The notes under the pieces are model-generated. The model worked only from the letters and a program-made list of their open reading frames with translations. It made no database searches and was not told the origin of the DNA. This document shows, piece by piece, positions 9,025 through 17,504 of a stretch of DNA of 62,218 bases. The stretch's first letter is position 1; every line of letters starts with the position of its first letter. This stretch comes from Actinomycetaceae bacterium. GTDB taxonomy: Bacteria > Actinomycetota > Actinomycetes > Actinomycetales > Actinomycetaceae. Both the position numbers and the translations under genes were made by a program. The stretch is from positions 109,838 through 172,055 of the forward strand of contig JAUNHH010000001.1 of NCBI GenBank assembly GCA_030524055.1, read 5' to 3'.

Positions 9025-9828
9025 TTAATAATCTGACTGACCTTGGTCAACGTCGAGAGGAACAACAGGATCATCCCCACCACCGGGAGCATCTTCCTGA
9101 TCCCCACTACCGTCTGGATCAGGCGTGGGCACTGGTGGAGCCGGAGGATCAGCGGGCGGTTGTGGAAGTGGATCAGGCGCAACTTCCGCAGGCGGAGCAG
9201 GGATTGGCACCTCCACTGAGAAGTTTTCTGTGGAACTGCTACTGGAAGAGTGGCTACTCCAACTCGACTCCGAAGAATGCGAGGAACTATGAGTTGATGT
9301 GCTGCTACTCGAGGCAGCAGGGCTCTGGCCTGGCCTTTGAGGTGCCGCGGGCGCGCTGGGGGTGGCGGCAGTTTCGGAGGCTTTTGGCGCTTCAGAAGAC
9401 CTGGGCGGCACAGGGAAAGGAACGCCTGCTCGTGGAGAGTCAGCCCCGCCCTCGAAAATGCCACCCGGTCCCTGAATAGGCATTTCATCGGCGTCTGCGG
9501 GAGAAATTTCCTTCTCAGCACCGGTAAAACGATCAGGACTGCCAACTGCGCGCGGCACAACAGCGTGCCCAGATTGTGCGCTTTGAGCTCCCGGTGCGGG
9601 AGTGTCACCGTGCAGAATGCCAAAAGAGTTGGTCACAAAAATGACCGCAGCGGCACCAAGCCCAAGGACTGCGACCCCTTCAATAGCCAGCGGGCTACCG
9701 AATTTGCGGACGCGTCCCATCCATGTGGGACGTTCTTCCGGTGTTTTTCGTTCCAGACCCCAGCGTCCAGCGGTGTGAGGAGAAGGTGACACCTGATGCC
9801 CGCGTGATGCAGGGTCTTCGGCGCTCAT
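9025..9828 (-). CDS. Membrane-anchored Ser/His-rich protein of unknown function
   Basis: Product of 267 residues from ATG 9828 (AAAGG 8 bases upstream). A cytoplasmic N-terminus of about 50 residues is followed by one hydrophobic span (AIEGVAVLGLGAAAVIFVTN), then a long extracytoplasmic region. The latter has a Pro/Ala stretch, a serine-rich run with interspersed His and Trp near residues 175-205, a Pro-rich part and an acidic tail. No catalytic motif is recognised. The composition suggests a flexible surface stalk, possibly glycosylated or metal-binding, but this is inference. A dispersed motif is read in frame as EGGADS. Confidence 0.6.
   Translation of the reverse strand: MSAEDPASRGHQVSPSPHTAGRWGLERKTPEERPTWMGRVRKFGSPLAIEGVAVLGLGAAAVIFVTNSFGILHGDTPAPGAQSAQSGHAVVPRAVGSPDRFTGAEKEISPADADEMPIQGPGGIFEGGADSPRAGVPFPVPPRSSEAPKASETAATPSAPAAPQRPGQSPAASSSSTSTHSSSHSSESSWSSHSSSSSSTENFSVEVPIPAPPAEVAPDPLPQPPADPPAPPVPTPDPDGSGDQEDAPGGGDDPVVPLDVDQGQSDY
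9443..9454 (-). repeat. Dispersed motif inside the Ser-rich protein gene
   Basis: Read in frame as EGGA within the extracytoplasmic region. Confidence 0.8.
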
Positions 9829-9931
9829 TCGGGGTGCCTTTCGCTTGGCAGAGCTAGTGCTGTAAGAGTAACGGTTGTCCATGCAGCATGCAATGAATAC
9901 CAAGAGACCGAAAAGGCAGCGTCATAAGGAA

Positions 9932-9943
9932 CGAGGGCGGGGC
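9932..9943 (+). repeat. Dispersed motif upstream of the Ser-rich protein gene
   Basis: Exact core in intergenic DNA about 100 bases before the start codon. Confidence 0.8.
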
Positions 9944-10115
9944 CACAGTGAATAGTAGCGGATGCCATAATTTTACAGCGATTCAGGCTGGCCTTTTCTG
10001 GAGTTATTGATTGCTGACCTGCATAAGGTGGAAAGTCAGAGACACTAGGTCTCCTCTTCCCCAAAATACCAAGTCTGAGTAAAGTCCCTACACCCCGTGA
10101 AGATAAGTGAGCGAA

Positions 10116-10165
10116 ACTGAGTTATGTCAGCGATATCGGGCGTCCCCGCGCCTACATAACTCAGT
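10116..10165. repeat. 12-bp inverted repeat with nested third arm
   Basis: ACTGAGTTATGT (10116-10127) is the exact inverse of 10154-10165. A further partial arm, TATCGGTGACATAA, follows at about 10165. It lies 3' of the membrane protein gene at 10204-10740 (minus strand) and upstream of the Ser-rich gene. It may be a termination signal or operator. Confidence 0.45.
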
Positions 10166-10203
10166 ATCGGTGACATAACTTCTCGCGGTCATCCTTCTGT
10201 ATT

Positions 10204-10740
10204 TCAGGAATCGATCTCACTATTCGCGGTGCTGGTTGGCCTCTGTTGACCGATGAGGTCAAAGCGAAGTGCGAGCCATAAGGCAAAAAGTACTGCGCAG
10301 GCTGCAGAGGAGATTTCACCTAAAGGAAAGCGCAGTTGCGCAAAGAAAAACTCAATTCCAGTGGGGCCGAAGATAGCGGCCTCTTGGAGGGATGATGCCT
10401 GCAATGAGCCCGGTGGAAATTTCAGCACTATTCCAAGAAGGAGGAGGGCACAGCACAGAACCAGAAAAGGAACTTTTATTCCTTTAGACGATGCGAATCT
10501 TGGGGTAGGACAATCGACTCCCCATATTTTCAGCGCAGCCAGGGCAAGGAAAACCCCACCTGCAATCACGAAAAGTTGCCGAAGTTCAGCGTAGACCGCG
10601 GTCACGTAGTACTGAAGATCGCCCACTGACAACACTGGCAGCATAAGGTTGACAGCAAAAGTCAGCAGCACTACCTGGGCATACATCGCTGCAGCTAAAA
10701 GAAGAGGACGCACTAATGCCCGGGGCGAAGTCCCATTCAT
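10204..10740 (-). CDS. Hypothetical integral membrane protein
   Basis: Product of 178 residues with about four hydrophobic spans: near residues 10-35 (LLLAAAMYAQVVLLTF), 53-70 (LFVIAGGVFLALAAL), 88-107 (VPFLVLCCALLLLGIVL) and 145-162 (AACAVLFALWLAL). No conserved family motif is recognised. ATG 10740 has only a weak upstream purine stretch. It stands alone, divergent from the aminotransferase gene. Coding potential is inferred from the sustained membrane-protein pattern and fit to the intergenic space. Confidence 0.6.
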   Translation of the reverse strand: MNGTSPRALVRPLLLAAAMYAQVVLLTFAVNLMLPVLSVGDLQYYVTAVYAELRQLFVIAGGVFLALAALKIWGVDCPTPRFASSKGIKVPFLVLCCALLLLGIVLKFPPGSLQASSLQEAAIFGPTGIEFFFAQLRFPLGEISSAACAVLFALWLALRFDLIGQQRPTSTANSEIDS

Positions 10741-10889
10741 GGCCGCTCACCACCATGGGGATAACACACAATTGTCTGGATCAACATAGGGCCTCCTTGC
10801 CAGTAGATCCTGGGAATTTTACCTCTCACTCATTCAAGTTCAATAGGTTAATCCACAACCTCGGTCCCACTATCGCGTTTTTCAGCTAG

Positions 10890-10903
10890 TGCCCCGGCCT
10901 CGT
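10890..10903 (-). repeat. Dispersed motif, GGCC subtype, before aspC
   Basis: GCCCCGGCCTCGTC continuing AATGG, about 75 bases upstream of the aspartate aminotransferase start. Confidence 0.8.
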
Positions 10904-10979
10904 CAATGGATGTACATTGGCCGCGCCCAGCATCTGGCACCCCTTCCCCCGGCAACCCCACACATGGGACGATGGTCTC

Positions 10980-12194
10980 GTGACGACACCAACTCGCTCC
11001 CGTGTATCTGCCCGTTTCGCGGCCATTACCCCTTCCGCTACCCTCGCTGTCGATGCGAAGGCCAAGGCGTTGAAGGCTGAAGGCCGCCCTGTTATTGGTT
11101 TTGGTGCTGGCGAGCCCGACTTCGCCACTCCCAGCCCGATCGTCGAAGCCGCTATTGCTGCTGCTTCTGAAGCACCCATGCACCGCTACACTCCAGCGTC
11201 GGGCCTTCCTGCCCTGCGCGAGGCCATTGCGGCAAAAACTCTGCGCGACTCCGGTTATGAGGTTTCCCCCGCAGATATTTTGGTGACTAATGGTGGCAAG
11301 CAGGCTGTTTTCCAAGCTTTTGCTGCCATCCTCGATCCCGGTGATGAGGCCATCCTGCCCACCCCCTATTGGACCACCTACCCCGAGGTCATTAAGCTCG
11401 CTGGCGCCACCCCTGTTGAGGTTTTTGCTGGCGCTGACCAGGACTACAAAGTCACTGTTGAGCAGCTTGAAGCCGCCCGCACCCCGCGTACCAAGGTCCT
11501 GCTGCACTGCTCGCCGTCAAACCCGACTGGCGCGGTGTACACCCCGGAGGAAACCCTGGCCATTGGCCAGTGGGCCCTGGAACACGGCATTTGGGTGATT
11601 ACCGACGAAATCTACGAGCACCTTCTTTACGAAGATGCCGCCCCCGCCCACATTGTTAAACTTCTCCCAGAGCTTGCGGATCAGACCCTGGTCCTCAATG
11701 GAGTGGCGAAGACTTTCGCAATGACCGGCTGGCGAGTGGGCTGGATGATTGGCCCCAGCGATGTTATTAAAGCGGCCACCTCCTTCCAATCTCACCTAAC
11801 CTCGAATGTGTCCAATGTGGCGCAGCGTGCGGCTTTGGCAGCGGTATCAGGTCCGCTGGACGCGGTCTACGAAATGCGTGAAGCTTTTGACCGTCGCCGT
11901 CGAACAATGGTGGAGATGCTCTCAGCCATTGAGGGCCTATCTGTTCCCACGCCGAAGGGTGCGTTCTACGCCTACCCCAGCGTTGAGGGCATTCTCGGCA
12001 AGGAAATCCGCGGCAAGGTGCCCACCACCTCCGCTGAGCTCGCCGATCTCATTCTTGACGAGGTCGAGGTCGCAGTTGTTCCCGGCGAGGCCTTTGGACC
12101 CTCTGGCTTCCTGCGCCTGTCCTACGCCCTCTCTGATGAAGACCTCGCCGAAGGCGTTGGCCGACTTCAGGAGCTACTTGGAGAAGCGCGCTGA
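10980..12194 (+). CDS. aspC: Aspartate aminotransferase (class I/II, PLP-dependent)
   Basis: Product of about 404 residues if it starts at GTG 10980 ([16 protein letters not shown]...), the region where homologues begin; a 21-residue longer ATG frame (10917) is possible. It transfers the amino group between aspartate and 2-oxoglutarate. Visible signatures: GFGAGEPDF near residue 43, [11 protein letters not shown] near 180, and the PLP lysine in [13 protein letters not shown] near residue 244. This enzyme commonly lies close to the secE-nusG region in actinobacteria. It ends at the hairpin terminator 12220-12256. Confidence 0.9.
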   Translation: MTTPTRSRVSARFAAITPSATLAVDAKAKALKAEGRPVIGFGAGEPDFATPSPIVEAAIAAASEAPMHRYTPASGLPALREAIAAKTLRDSGYEVSPADILVTNGGKQAVFQAFAAILDPGDEAILPTPYWTTYPEVIKLAGATPVEVFAGADQDYKVTVEQLEAARTPRTKVLLHCSPSNPTGAVYTPEETLAIGQWALEHGIWVITDEIYEHLLYEDAAPAHIVKLLPELADQTLVLNGVAKTFAMTGWRVGWMIGPSDVIKAATSFQSHLTSNVSNVAQRAALAAVSGPLDAVYEMREAFDRRRRTMVEMLSAIEGLSVPTPKGAFYAYPSVEGILGKEIRGKVPTTSAELADLILDEVEVAVVPGEAFGPSGFLRLSYALSDEDLAEGVGRLQELLGEAR

Positions 12195-12219
12195 CCCTTT
12201 AACTTCGCCTGTGACTATT

Positions 12220-12256
12220 GCCCGGGTTTTCCTTCCTTTGGAGGGAAAACCCGGGC
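12220..12256. terminator. Hairpin terminator after aspC
   Basis: GCCCGGGTTTTCC pairs with GGAAAACCCGGGC across a short loop, 25 bases past the stop. The lower stem contains an A/T tract that can act in both directions. Confidence 0.75.
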
Positions 12257-12424
12257 ACTGTGCGTTTAACCCAGCGTTGGTCTGTCACAACTGTGGCGCT
12301 CGCTCGGAGAAGTCGGGGTGTCGGTATTGCCAGTAAGGGGTGTTAGCCACGCGAGTAAGCACCACCGGGTCGCGAGCACTTAAAGGCCGGGAGCGGTTGA
12401 ACTTCGAGGCAAGCAAACACAACG

Positions 12425-12521
12425 TTAGGGACAAAACCCCCTAGTTATACCTATAGGATTTAGTCCCTAAATATCTGGCTTTGTCCCTAAGTATATAGGT
12501 TGGTACTTAAGTGTATAGGTT
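12425..12521. repeat. AT-rich repeated boxes (GTCCCTAA / TATAGG) in a gene-free spacer
   Basis: The spacer 12257-12682 has no gene. Within it the words TTAGGGAC, TTTAGTCCCTAAATAT, TTGTCCCTAAGTATATAGG and GGTACTTAAGTGTATAGG follow each other at roughly 20-40 base intervals. The region is markedly AT-rich for this genome. It may be an operator array or promoter region; function unknown. Confidence 0.45.
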
Positions 12522-12571
12522 TCTCCCTCAGAGTGTGCGTGCCCTTTTGGTCAGCACCCCTGCTCAGATGG

Positions 12572-12585
12572 GCCCCGGCCTCGTC
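12572..12585 (-). repeat. Dispersed motif, GGCC subtype
   Basis: GCCCCGGCCTCGTC followed by AATTGG, about 100 bases upstream of the hydrolase gene. Confidence 0.8.
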
Positions 12586-12682
12586 AATTGGTCCGCACCG
12601 CGGCCTCGCCGATAACGCCCCACGGCCGCCACACGTGAGACCCTGGCTGCTACCGCACCCGCGAACCTGACACAATAGAGGA

Positions 12683-13480
12683 ATGGAGATCCACTCGCGT
12701 CTGGCTTCCACCACCTCACCACGCGGCACAGTTCTGGTTACTCACGGTTACGGCGAGCATTCCGGACACTACGCACCCCTTTTCGAGGCACTTCACGCTG
12801 CTGATTTCGATGTGATCTATGGGGATCTTCCTGGCCATGGGACTGCCCCCGGGCCGCGCGGCATCGTGGATGTGGGAGCGCTTATCAGCCTGCATATCCG
12901 CACTCGCCGCCTGGCGTTAACCCGCGCCCGCACTGCGGATCTTTTCTGCCTTGGCCATTCAATGGGCGGATTAATCACTGCAGCGTCGGCTCTGATTGAC
13001 CCGCACAATCTCAAGGGCATTATTCTCTGTGCTCCCGCTTTGCAGCCTCTACCTCAAGTGGATCCCGAGGTGGCGCGGCGTCTCGTTGCAGTTGGACGTT
13101 TTATCCCGTGGGCGCCAGCAGCGTTTTTATCGCCGTCTTTGGTCTCCTGCGATCCGGCAGTGGTGCAGAAAATCCTCGATGACCCGCTATTTATTACTGA
13201 TCGCCCAGTGAGTGTGCTGACAGGCGGCACCATGACTGTGCAGGCGGCGGAAACTCGCAAGCGCGCTGGCACATTGGCAGTGCCCGCGGTGATTTTCCAT
13301 GGAACGCACGACAAGTTGGCCGATCTTTCTGCCTCCCGCCAATTTGTTGCCTCCGCGGTGGCGGCCCGCCCGCAGGCAGATGTCACCTTGAATGTGGTTG
13401 ATGGTGGCTGGCATCAGCTTCTCGATGAGCGGCCCGAAATTATCGGCCAGATGATCCAGTGGTTGGACGCGCGTTCATGA
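12683..13480 (+). CDS. Alpha/beta hydrolase, monoacylglycerol-lipase-like
   Basis: Product of 265 residues. The fold is indicated by VLVTHGYGEHSGHY near residue 17 (oxyanion region), GDLPGHGTAPGPRG near 47, the nucleophile elbow GHSMGG with Ser93, and the acid and histidine in FHGTHDKLAD and GGWHQLLDE near the end. It likely hydrolyses an ester of a lipid or small acyl compound; the substrate is not determined by sequence. AGAGGA abuts the ATG, too close for a standard site, so the transcript may be leaderless. Its stop overlaps the next gene's start (ATGA at 13477), showing translational coupling to the deaminase. Confidence 0.85.
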   Translation: MEIHSRLASTTSPRGTVLVTHGYGEHSGHYAPLFEALHAADFDVIYGDLPGHGTAPGPRGIVDVGALISLHIRTRRLALTRARTADLFCLGHSMGGLITAASALIDPHNLKGIILCAPALQPLPQVDPEVARRLVAVGRFIPWAPAAFLSPSLVSCDPAVVQKILDDPLFITDRPVSVLTGGTMTVQAAETRKRAGTLAVPAVIFHGTHDKLADLSASRQFVASAVAARPQADVTLNVVDGGWHQLLDERPEIIGQMIQWLDARS

Positions 13481-14607
13481 CCGATGCGCGCCCCGGCCTC
13501 GTTGATTACCGGCGAACATCGCCGGAAATTGCCCAACCTGACTTAACGATGCCCGTGGCCACGCCACCTGGCCGCCGGGACCTCCAGGCTCTGCCGAAAA
13601 CCCACCTTCATCTGCATTTCACTGGGGCAATGCGGCCGCGCACCTTGGTGGCCCTAGCCGCCGAACAAGGGGTGCGCCTTCCGCCGCACCTGACCGACCT
13701 GGATCCCCTGCGTGTCCCCGCGGACTCACGCGGGTGGTTCCGTTTTCAACGCGCCTATGATTCGGCGCGTGCCCTGGTGCGCAGCGAGTCAGCAATGCGC
13801 CGAATTGTGCGTGAAGCCGCTGAAGATGAGGCTATTGAGGGCTCGGTCCGCCTGGAAATGCAAGTCGATCCGACATCCTATGCGCCGTGGGTCGGGGGGA
13901 TTACGCCCGCATTAGAGATTGTTTTAGACGAGGCGCGGGCGGCTTCGGCGGATACTGGCGTGGAGGTCGCGATTATTGTGGCCGCCTCGCGGGTGCGCCA
14001 TCCTTTAGATGCGCGGACCTTGGCTCGGCTGGCTGCGCAATACGCTGGCAATGGGCCCGGGGCGGTCGTGGGCTTTGGGCTATCGAATGATGAGCGCGTT
14101 GGCGAGACCTCCTCTTTTAGTGGCGCTTTCCGGATTGCTCGCGAGGCGGGATTGGCGTCGCTGCCGCATGGCGGGGAACTCCTTGGGCCGGCGTCAGTGC
14201 GGGAAGTCGTGGCGGCACTGGCTCCGCGGCGGCTGGGCCATGGGGTGCGCACCACGGAGGATCGGGATTTGCTGCGGCGGCTCATTGATGAGGGCGTGGC
14301 CTTTGAGGTCTGCCCAACGTCAAATGTGCACCTCGGGGTGTATCAGGATTTGACGGCAGTGCCTCTGCCGGAACTGGTGAATGCGGGCGCGACCATCGCA
14401 CTTGGAGCCGATGATCCTTTGCTTTTCCATTCGCGCCTTCTCGCCCAGTATGTGGCTGCCCGCGACGTTCACGGTTTTAGTGATGAACAGTTAGCCGGGC
14501 TGGCACATTCCAGTGTGGAAGCGAGCCTGGCCGCTGAGGAATCCAAAGTGGCGTGGCATACGCGCATTGACCAGTGGTTGGCGGCAGAACTACCAGGTAA
14601 TCCCTAA
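13477..14607 (+). CDS. add: Adenosine deaminase family protein
   Basis: Product of 376 residues from ATG 13477, which overlaps the upstream stop (GTG 13459 is an alternative). It is a zinc amidohydrolase expected to deaminate adenosine or a related purine. Motifs: the metal ligands in KTHLHLHFTGAM near residue 40, SLPHGGELLGP (equivalent of the HAGE motif), RLGHGVR, CPTSNVHLG and the metal-binding ALGADDPLLF. The first residues (RPGLVDYRR) are encoded by a dispersed-motif copy at 13490. The 3' end overlaps the convergent murB gene by 18 bases. Confidence 0.85.
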   Translation: MTDARPGLVDYRRTSPEIAQPDLTMPVATPPGRRDLQALPKTHLHLHFTGAMRPRTLVALAAEQGVRLPPHLTDLDPLRVPADSRGWFRFQRAYDSARALVRSESAMRRIVREAAEDEAIEGSVRLEMQVDPTSYAPWVGGITPALEIVLDEARAASADTGVEVAIIVAASRVRHPLDARTLARLAAQYAGNGPGAVVGFGLSNDERVGETSSFSGAFRIAREAGLASLPHGGELLGPASVREVVAALAPRRLGHGVRTTEDRDLLRRLIDEGVAFEVCPTSNVHLGVYQDLTAVPLPELVNAGATIALGADDPLLFHSRLLAQYVAARDVHGFSDEQLAGLAHSSVEASLAAEESKVAWHTRIDQWLAAELPGNP

Positions 14608-15723
14608 AGCGACCGGTTCGGGTACTAAGGTCACGCCGAATGCGCGCTGCACGCCGTCGCGGATGGCGCGGGCGAGGGTTTCAATATCAGCTGCGCTGGC
14701 TCCACCTCGATTTGTCAACGCCAGGACATGTTTGGTGGACAGGGATGCGCGCGGCTGGCTGGGGTTGCCCTGCTGAGCGGGAACTGCCCAGCCTTTAGGG
14801 AAACCTGCGTGATCGATGAGCCAGGCCGCAGAGGTTTTTACCATTCCCTCCCCTGCTGGGAAACGTGGAGCATCCTCGGGGAGCGTGGCTGCCTGCTGGG
14901 GGGAAATAATCGGATTGGTAAAGAACGAGCCTGCTGACCAGGTGTCGTGGTCGGCCTCGTCAAGGACCATGCCTTTGGATGTGCGCAGCTCAAGGACGGT
15001 GCTGCGGGCGGTTTCAGCGGAAATACGCTCCCCGACGTCAACGCCGAGGCGGCGGGCGACCTCCGCGTATCGAACGGGTGCGCTGAGTGGGCTACGTTCA
15101 AGACGGAAGGTGACGCTAAGGACTACCCAGCGGCCGGTCGGGCCCCAATGGCGGCCGCCACTGCCGTTAACTACCGAGTCTTTCAGAATTGAATGCCGGT
15201 AGGAAAAATCCAGGTCAGCGGCAGTGAACTCGACGTCGCGGGCTTCGAGGCGGTCCCAGGCGCGCACGGACACCAGAGTGTGAGCAACCTCGGATCCATA
15301 GGCGCCAACATTTTGGACGGGGGCTGCGCCAACACTGCCGGGAATGCCGGAGAGGAACTCCAGGCCAGATAGGCCTTCGCGCACAGTGAATGCCACCAGG
15401 TCATCCCATACTGTGCCCGCTGTTGCGGTAAGGAGAACGCTGTCATGGCTGCCGCTGGGGGTGAGCTGTTGGTCGTCGTTAGGGGTGTATTGTTCGGCCT
15501 CGTGCACCTTGTAGGACTGGCTCCGGTCGCGCACCACCACGCCGTGAAAACCCGCATCGCTGGCAAGAAGATTTGAGCCGCCACCAAGAACTAGCAGGGG
15601 TGTGCCCGCCTGGTCGGCGTCATGGACGGCTTTGGCCAAGGCCTCGGGGCCTTCAACGTCAATAAGAGAGGCGATGGGTCCGCCAACGCGGAAGGTCGTG
15701 AGCTCGGCCAAAGTAGTGGTCAT
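14590..15723 (-). CDS. murB: UDP-N-acetylenolpyruvoylglucosamine reductase
   Basis: Product of 377 residues starting MTTTLAELTTFRVGGP, the canonical MurB start. It reduces UDP-GlcNAc-enolpyruvate to UDP-MurNAc with FAD and NADPH in peptidoglycan synthesis. Seen are the FAD-binding LLVLGGGSNLLASD near residue 43, GLEFLSGIPGSVGAAPVQNVG near 135, the FSYRHSILK segment and the late SAGSFFTNP with the catalytic serine region. It is placed near rpmG and the tRNA-Met/Thr genes, as in many actinobacteria. Its end overlaps the convergent deaminase gene by 18 bases, with no terminator between them. Confidence 0.95.
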   Translation of the reverse strand: MTTTLAELTTFRVGGPIASLIDVEGPEALAKAVHDADQAGTPLLVLGGGSNLLASDAGFHGVVVRDRSQSYKVHEAEQYTPNDDQQLTPSGSHDSVLLTATAGTVWDDLVAFTVREGLSGLEFLSGIPGSVGAAPVQNVGAYGSEVAHTLVSVRAWDRLEARDVEFTAADLDFSYRHSILKDSVVNGSGGRHWGPTGRWVVLSVTFRLERSPLSAPVRYAEVARRLGVDVGERISAETARSTVLELRTSKGMVLDEADHDTWSAGSFFTNPIISPQQAATLPEDAPRFPAGEGMVKTSAAWLIDHAGFPKGWAVPAQQGNPSQPRASLSTKHVLALTNRGGASAADIETLARAIRDGVQRAFGVTLVPEPVALGITW

Positions 15724-15891
15724 AGGGAAAGCCTATCGGTGCCAGGGGGCGCTGAGGTTGCCCGCATGCTGTGTAGTAGACCTCGCCCGCTGGGGTGAGC
15801 AGGCGGAGTATGAAGATTAAAGCGGCGCGCCCAGCAACAGCGGGCCCGCTTCCCAAGGCAGCCACAAACGCTGACCCCTTCAGGGCTACCG

Positions 15892-15903
15892 GCCCCGCCC
15901 TCG
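15892..15903 (-). repeat. Dispersed motif between murB and rpmG
   Basis: Full form continuing GTCAATG in intergenic DNA. The rest of 15724-16028 holds the rpmG terminator and presumably the murB promoter; no gene is seen. Confidence 0.85.
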
Positions 15904-15949
15904 TCAATGAGAAATAGGAACGCCCACACCGTCGAAACCCTCGCCGACA

Positions 15950-15985
15950 AACACAACACCCCCAAGCCTCAATGGCCGGGGGTGT
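15950..15985 (-). terminator. Terminator of rpmG
   Basis: ACACCCCC (15956-15963) pairs with GGGGGTGT (15978-15985). The minus-strand tail TGTGTTTGTC follows the stem, about 45 bases past the rpmG stop. Confidence 0.65.
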
Positions 15986-16028
15986 GCAAGAGCGAGAACT
16001 GCTCGGTCGCGAAAGACCTACCTGATGA

Positions 16029-16199
16029 TCAGCGGGTCTCGCGGTGAGCCGTGGAACGACGGCAACGCGGGCAGTACTTAGCGAGCTCCAAGCGATCCGG
16101 GGTGTTACGACGGTTCTTCTTGGTAATGTAATTACGTTCTTTACACTCGCCGCACGCCAAGGTGATCTTGGGGCGCACGTCCTGAGACTTGCTCGCCAT
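16029..16199 (-). CDS. rpmG: 50S ribosomal protein L33
   Basis: Product of 56 residues, starting [20 protein letters not shown] and ending STAHRETR. Two CxxC pairs (CGEC and CPRC) form the zinc ribbon, so this is the zinc-binding form. [19 protein letters not shown] is typical for L33. GAGGAG lies 5 bases before ATG 16199. It lies directly downstream of tRNA-Met on the same strand, the conserved actinobacterial arrangement. As the zinc-containing paralogue it may be replaced under zinc starvation if a zinc-free form exists elsewhere. Confidence 0.95.
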   Translation of the reverse strand: MASKSQDVRPKITLACGECKERNYITKKNRRNTPDRLELAKYCPRCRRSTAHRETR

Positions 16200-16248
16200 G
16201 GTGACTCCTCGATTGATGGATCGCGGTGGTCGCGACTGCCGGATTCGG

Positions 16249-16322
16249 TAGCGGGGGCGGGGCTCGAACCCGCGACCTCACGATTATGAGTCGTGCGCTC
16301 TGACCAGCTGAGCTACCCCGCC
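16249..16322 (-). tRNA. tRNA-Met (anticodon CAT)
   Basis: Acceptor GGCGGGG pairs with CCCCGCT (terminal G-T), D-arm GCTCAGCTGGTCAGAGC, anticodon loop CTCATAA, T-loop TTCGAGC, discriminator A. No CCA is encoded. The paired position 1 and the D-arm point to the elongator form rather than the initiator. Confidence 0.9.
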
Positions 16323-16353
16323 AAAGCGGATGCGGCCATCTGGCCACAACCAG

Positions 16354-16426
16354 AGCCCCGAAAGGGAATCGAACCCTTGACCTTCTCCTTACCATGGAGA
16401 TGCTCTGCCGACTGAGCTATCGGGGC
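16354..16426 (-). tRNA. tRNA-Thr (anticodon GGT)
   Basis: Acceptor GCCCCGA with TCGGGGC, anticodon loop ATGGTAA, T-loop TTCGATT, discriminator T. No CCA is encoded. It is transcribed with tRNA-Met and rpmG. Confidence 0.93.
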
Positions 16427-16514
16427 AACAGCGAGAAGCCTAACCTAGTGCGATTTGCTGATGCAATCCGCAGCTCTGAGAAGGTTCTCACAGCGTCTCA
16501 GTTGCCTGAGACAG

Positions 16515-16596
16515 TGGCGGGAGAGGGATTCGAACCCCCGAAGCATTCCGCGGCTGATTTACAGTCAGCTCCCTTTGGCCACTCGGGAATCCCGCC
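16515..16596 (-). tRNA. tRNA-Tyr (anticodon GTA)
   Basis: Acceptor GGCGGGA with TCCCGCC, anticodon loop CTGTAAA, a long class II variable arm, T-loop TTCGAAT, discriminator A. First gene of the tRNA-Tyr/Thr/Met-rpmG run. Confidence 0.93.
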
Positions 16597-16729
16597 ATGC
16601 GCCGCTTAAGCGGTGCCGTGGAAGAATAGCAGAGTCAGATCCCCTGGCGCCAATCCGGCCAGCGGGAAGAGTCCGACGTCACGGCACGCCGCCTTACATG
16701 TGCCGTCTGAGCTGCAGAAAGGGACGTAT

Positions 16730-17233
16730 ATGGCTGATTCATCTTTCGATATCGTGTCCAAACTCGACCGCCAAGAAGTGGATAACGCTGTCAATCAGAC
16801 TGCTAAGGAGGTGTCGCAGCGCTATGACTTCCGCGGGGTTGATGCCGCGATTCGCCTGGTGGGAGATGCTATTGAGATGGAAGCAAACTCGCCCGAGCGG
16901 ATTATGGCGATTGTGGATGTCTTGCAGTCAAAGCTCTTCCGGCGTGGGGTTTCCCTCAAAGCGCTGGATCTGAAAGATCGCGAACCAAAGGCATCCGGCA
17001 AGATCTACAAGCTGGTGGCGCCGCTGCGTGAAGGCATTGAACAGGACAATGCCAAGAAGATCACGAAATTGATTCGCGATCAGGGGCCAAAGGGTGTGAA
17101 AGCTCAGATCCAGGGTGATGAGATCCGCGTGTCTTCCAAGTCGCGTGACGATCTGCAAGCAGTGATTGCGCTGCTCAAGGGCCCCGAAGGGGAAAAGTTG
17201 GACGTTGCGCTGCAATTCGTGAACTACCGCTGA
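16730..17233 (+). CDS. YajQ-family nucleotide-binding protein
   Basis: Product of 167 residues, the typical length of YajQ proteins, starting [20 protein letters not shown]. Hallmark stretches are QRYDFRG near residue 30, the central [13 protein letters not shown], and [20 protein letters not shown] followed by [11 protein letters not shown]. Family members bind nucleotides, and some bind cyclic di-GMP; the role here is unknown. AAAGGGA precedes the ATG at good distance; the longer upstream frame runs into the tRNA-Tyr gene and is not used. It is divergent from the tRNA run and ends at a motif-built hairpin. Confidence 0.93.
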   Translation: MADSSFDIVSKLDRQEVDNAVNQTAKEVSQRYDFRGVDAAIRLVGDAIEMEANSPERIMAIVDVLQSKLFRRGVSLKALDLKDREPKASGKIYKLVAPLREGIEQDNAKKITKLIRDQGPKGVKAQIQGDEIRVSSKSRDDLQAVIALLKGPEGEKLDVALQFVNYR

Positions 17234-17254
17234 GGCGGGGTTGCGCATTATCGA

Positions 17255-17297
17255 CGAGGGCGGGGCCCGGTTTCTTTACTGACTCCTGGGCTCCGCC
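17255..17297 (+). terminator. Terminator-like hairpin formed with a dispersed motif
   Basis: The exact motif core at 17255-17266 continues into GGCGGGGCCC (17259-17268), which pairs with GGGCTCCGCC (17288-17297). The stem is followed by TTTGGCGTTTT. It closes the YajQ-family gene. The rest of 17298-17504 holds no gene. Confidence 0.65.
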
Positions 17298-17504
17298 TTT
17301 GGCGTTTTGACTTTGTGCCTTGCGAGGGCGGGTCGCTTTTTGGGCGCGCCGCACCGGCAGAACCCGCGCGTTTACGCAGGTCACCATTTCCAAGCCAGCG
17401 CCCCGCCTTGACAACCCGCCACCACAACGAAGTTTGCGCGCACAAAACACATCTTCGCAGCTATTTGTCATCTCAGAAGCCCCGGCGCCCTCAGGATTCT
17501 GCCT

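Noticed and set aside
11806-12336. Frame ending in two CxxC pairs (CHNCGARSEKSGCRYC) resembling a zinc ribbon
   Set aside because: Most of it is out of frame inside aspC and crosses the aspC terminator; the cysteine pattern is likely chance, with no start site of its own.
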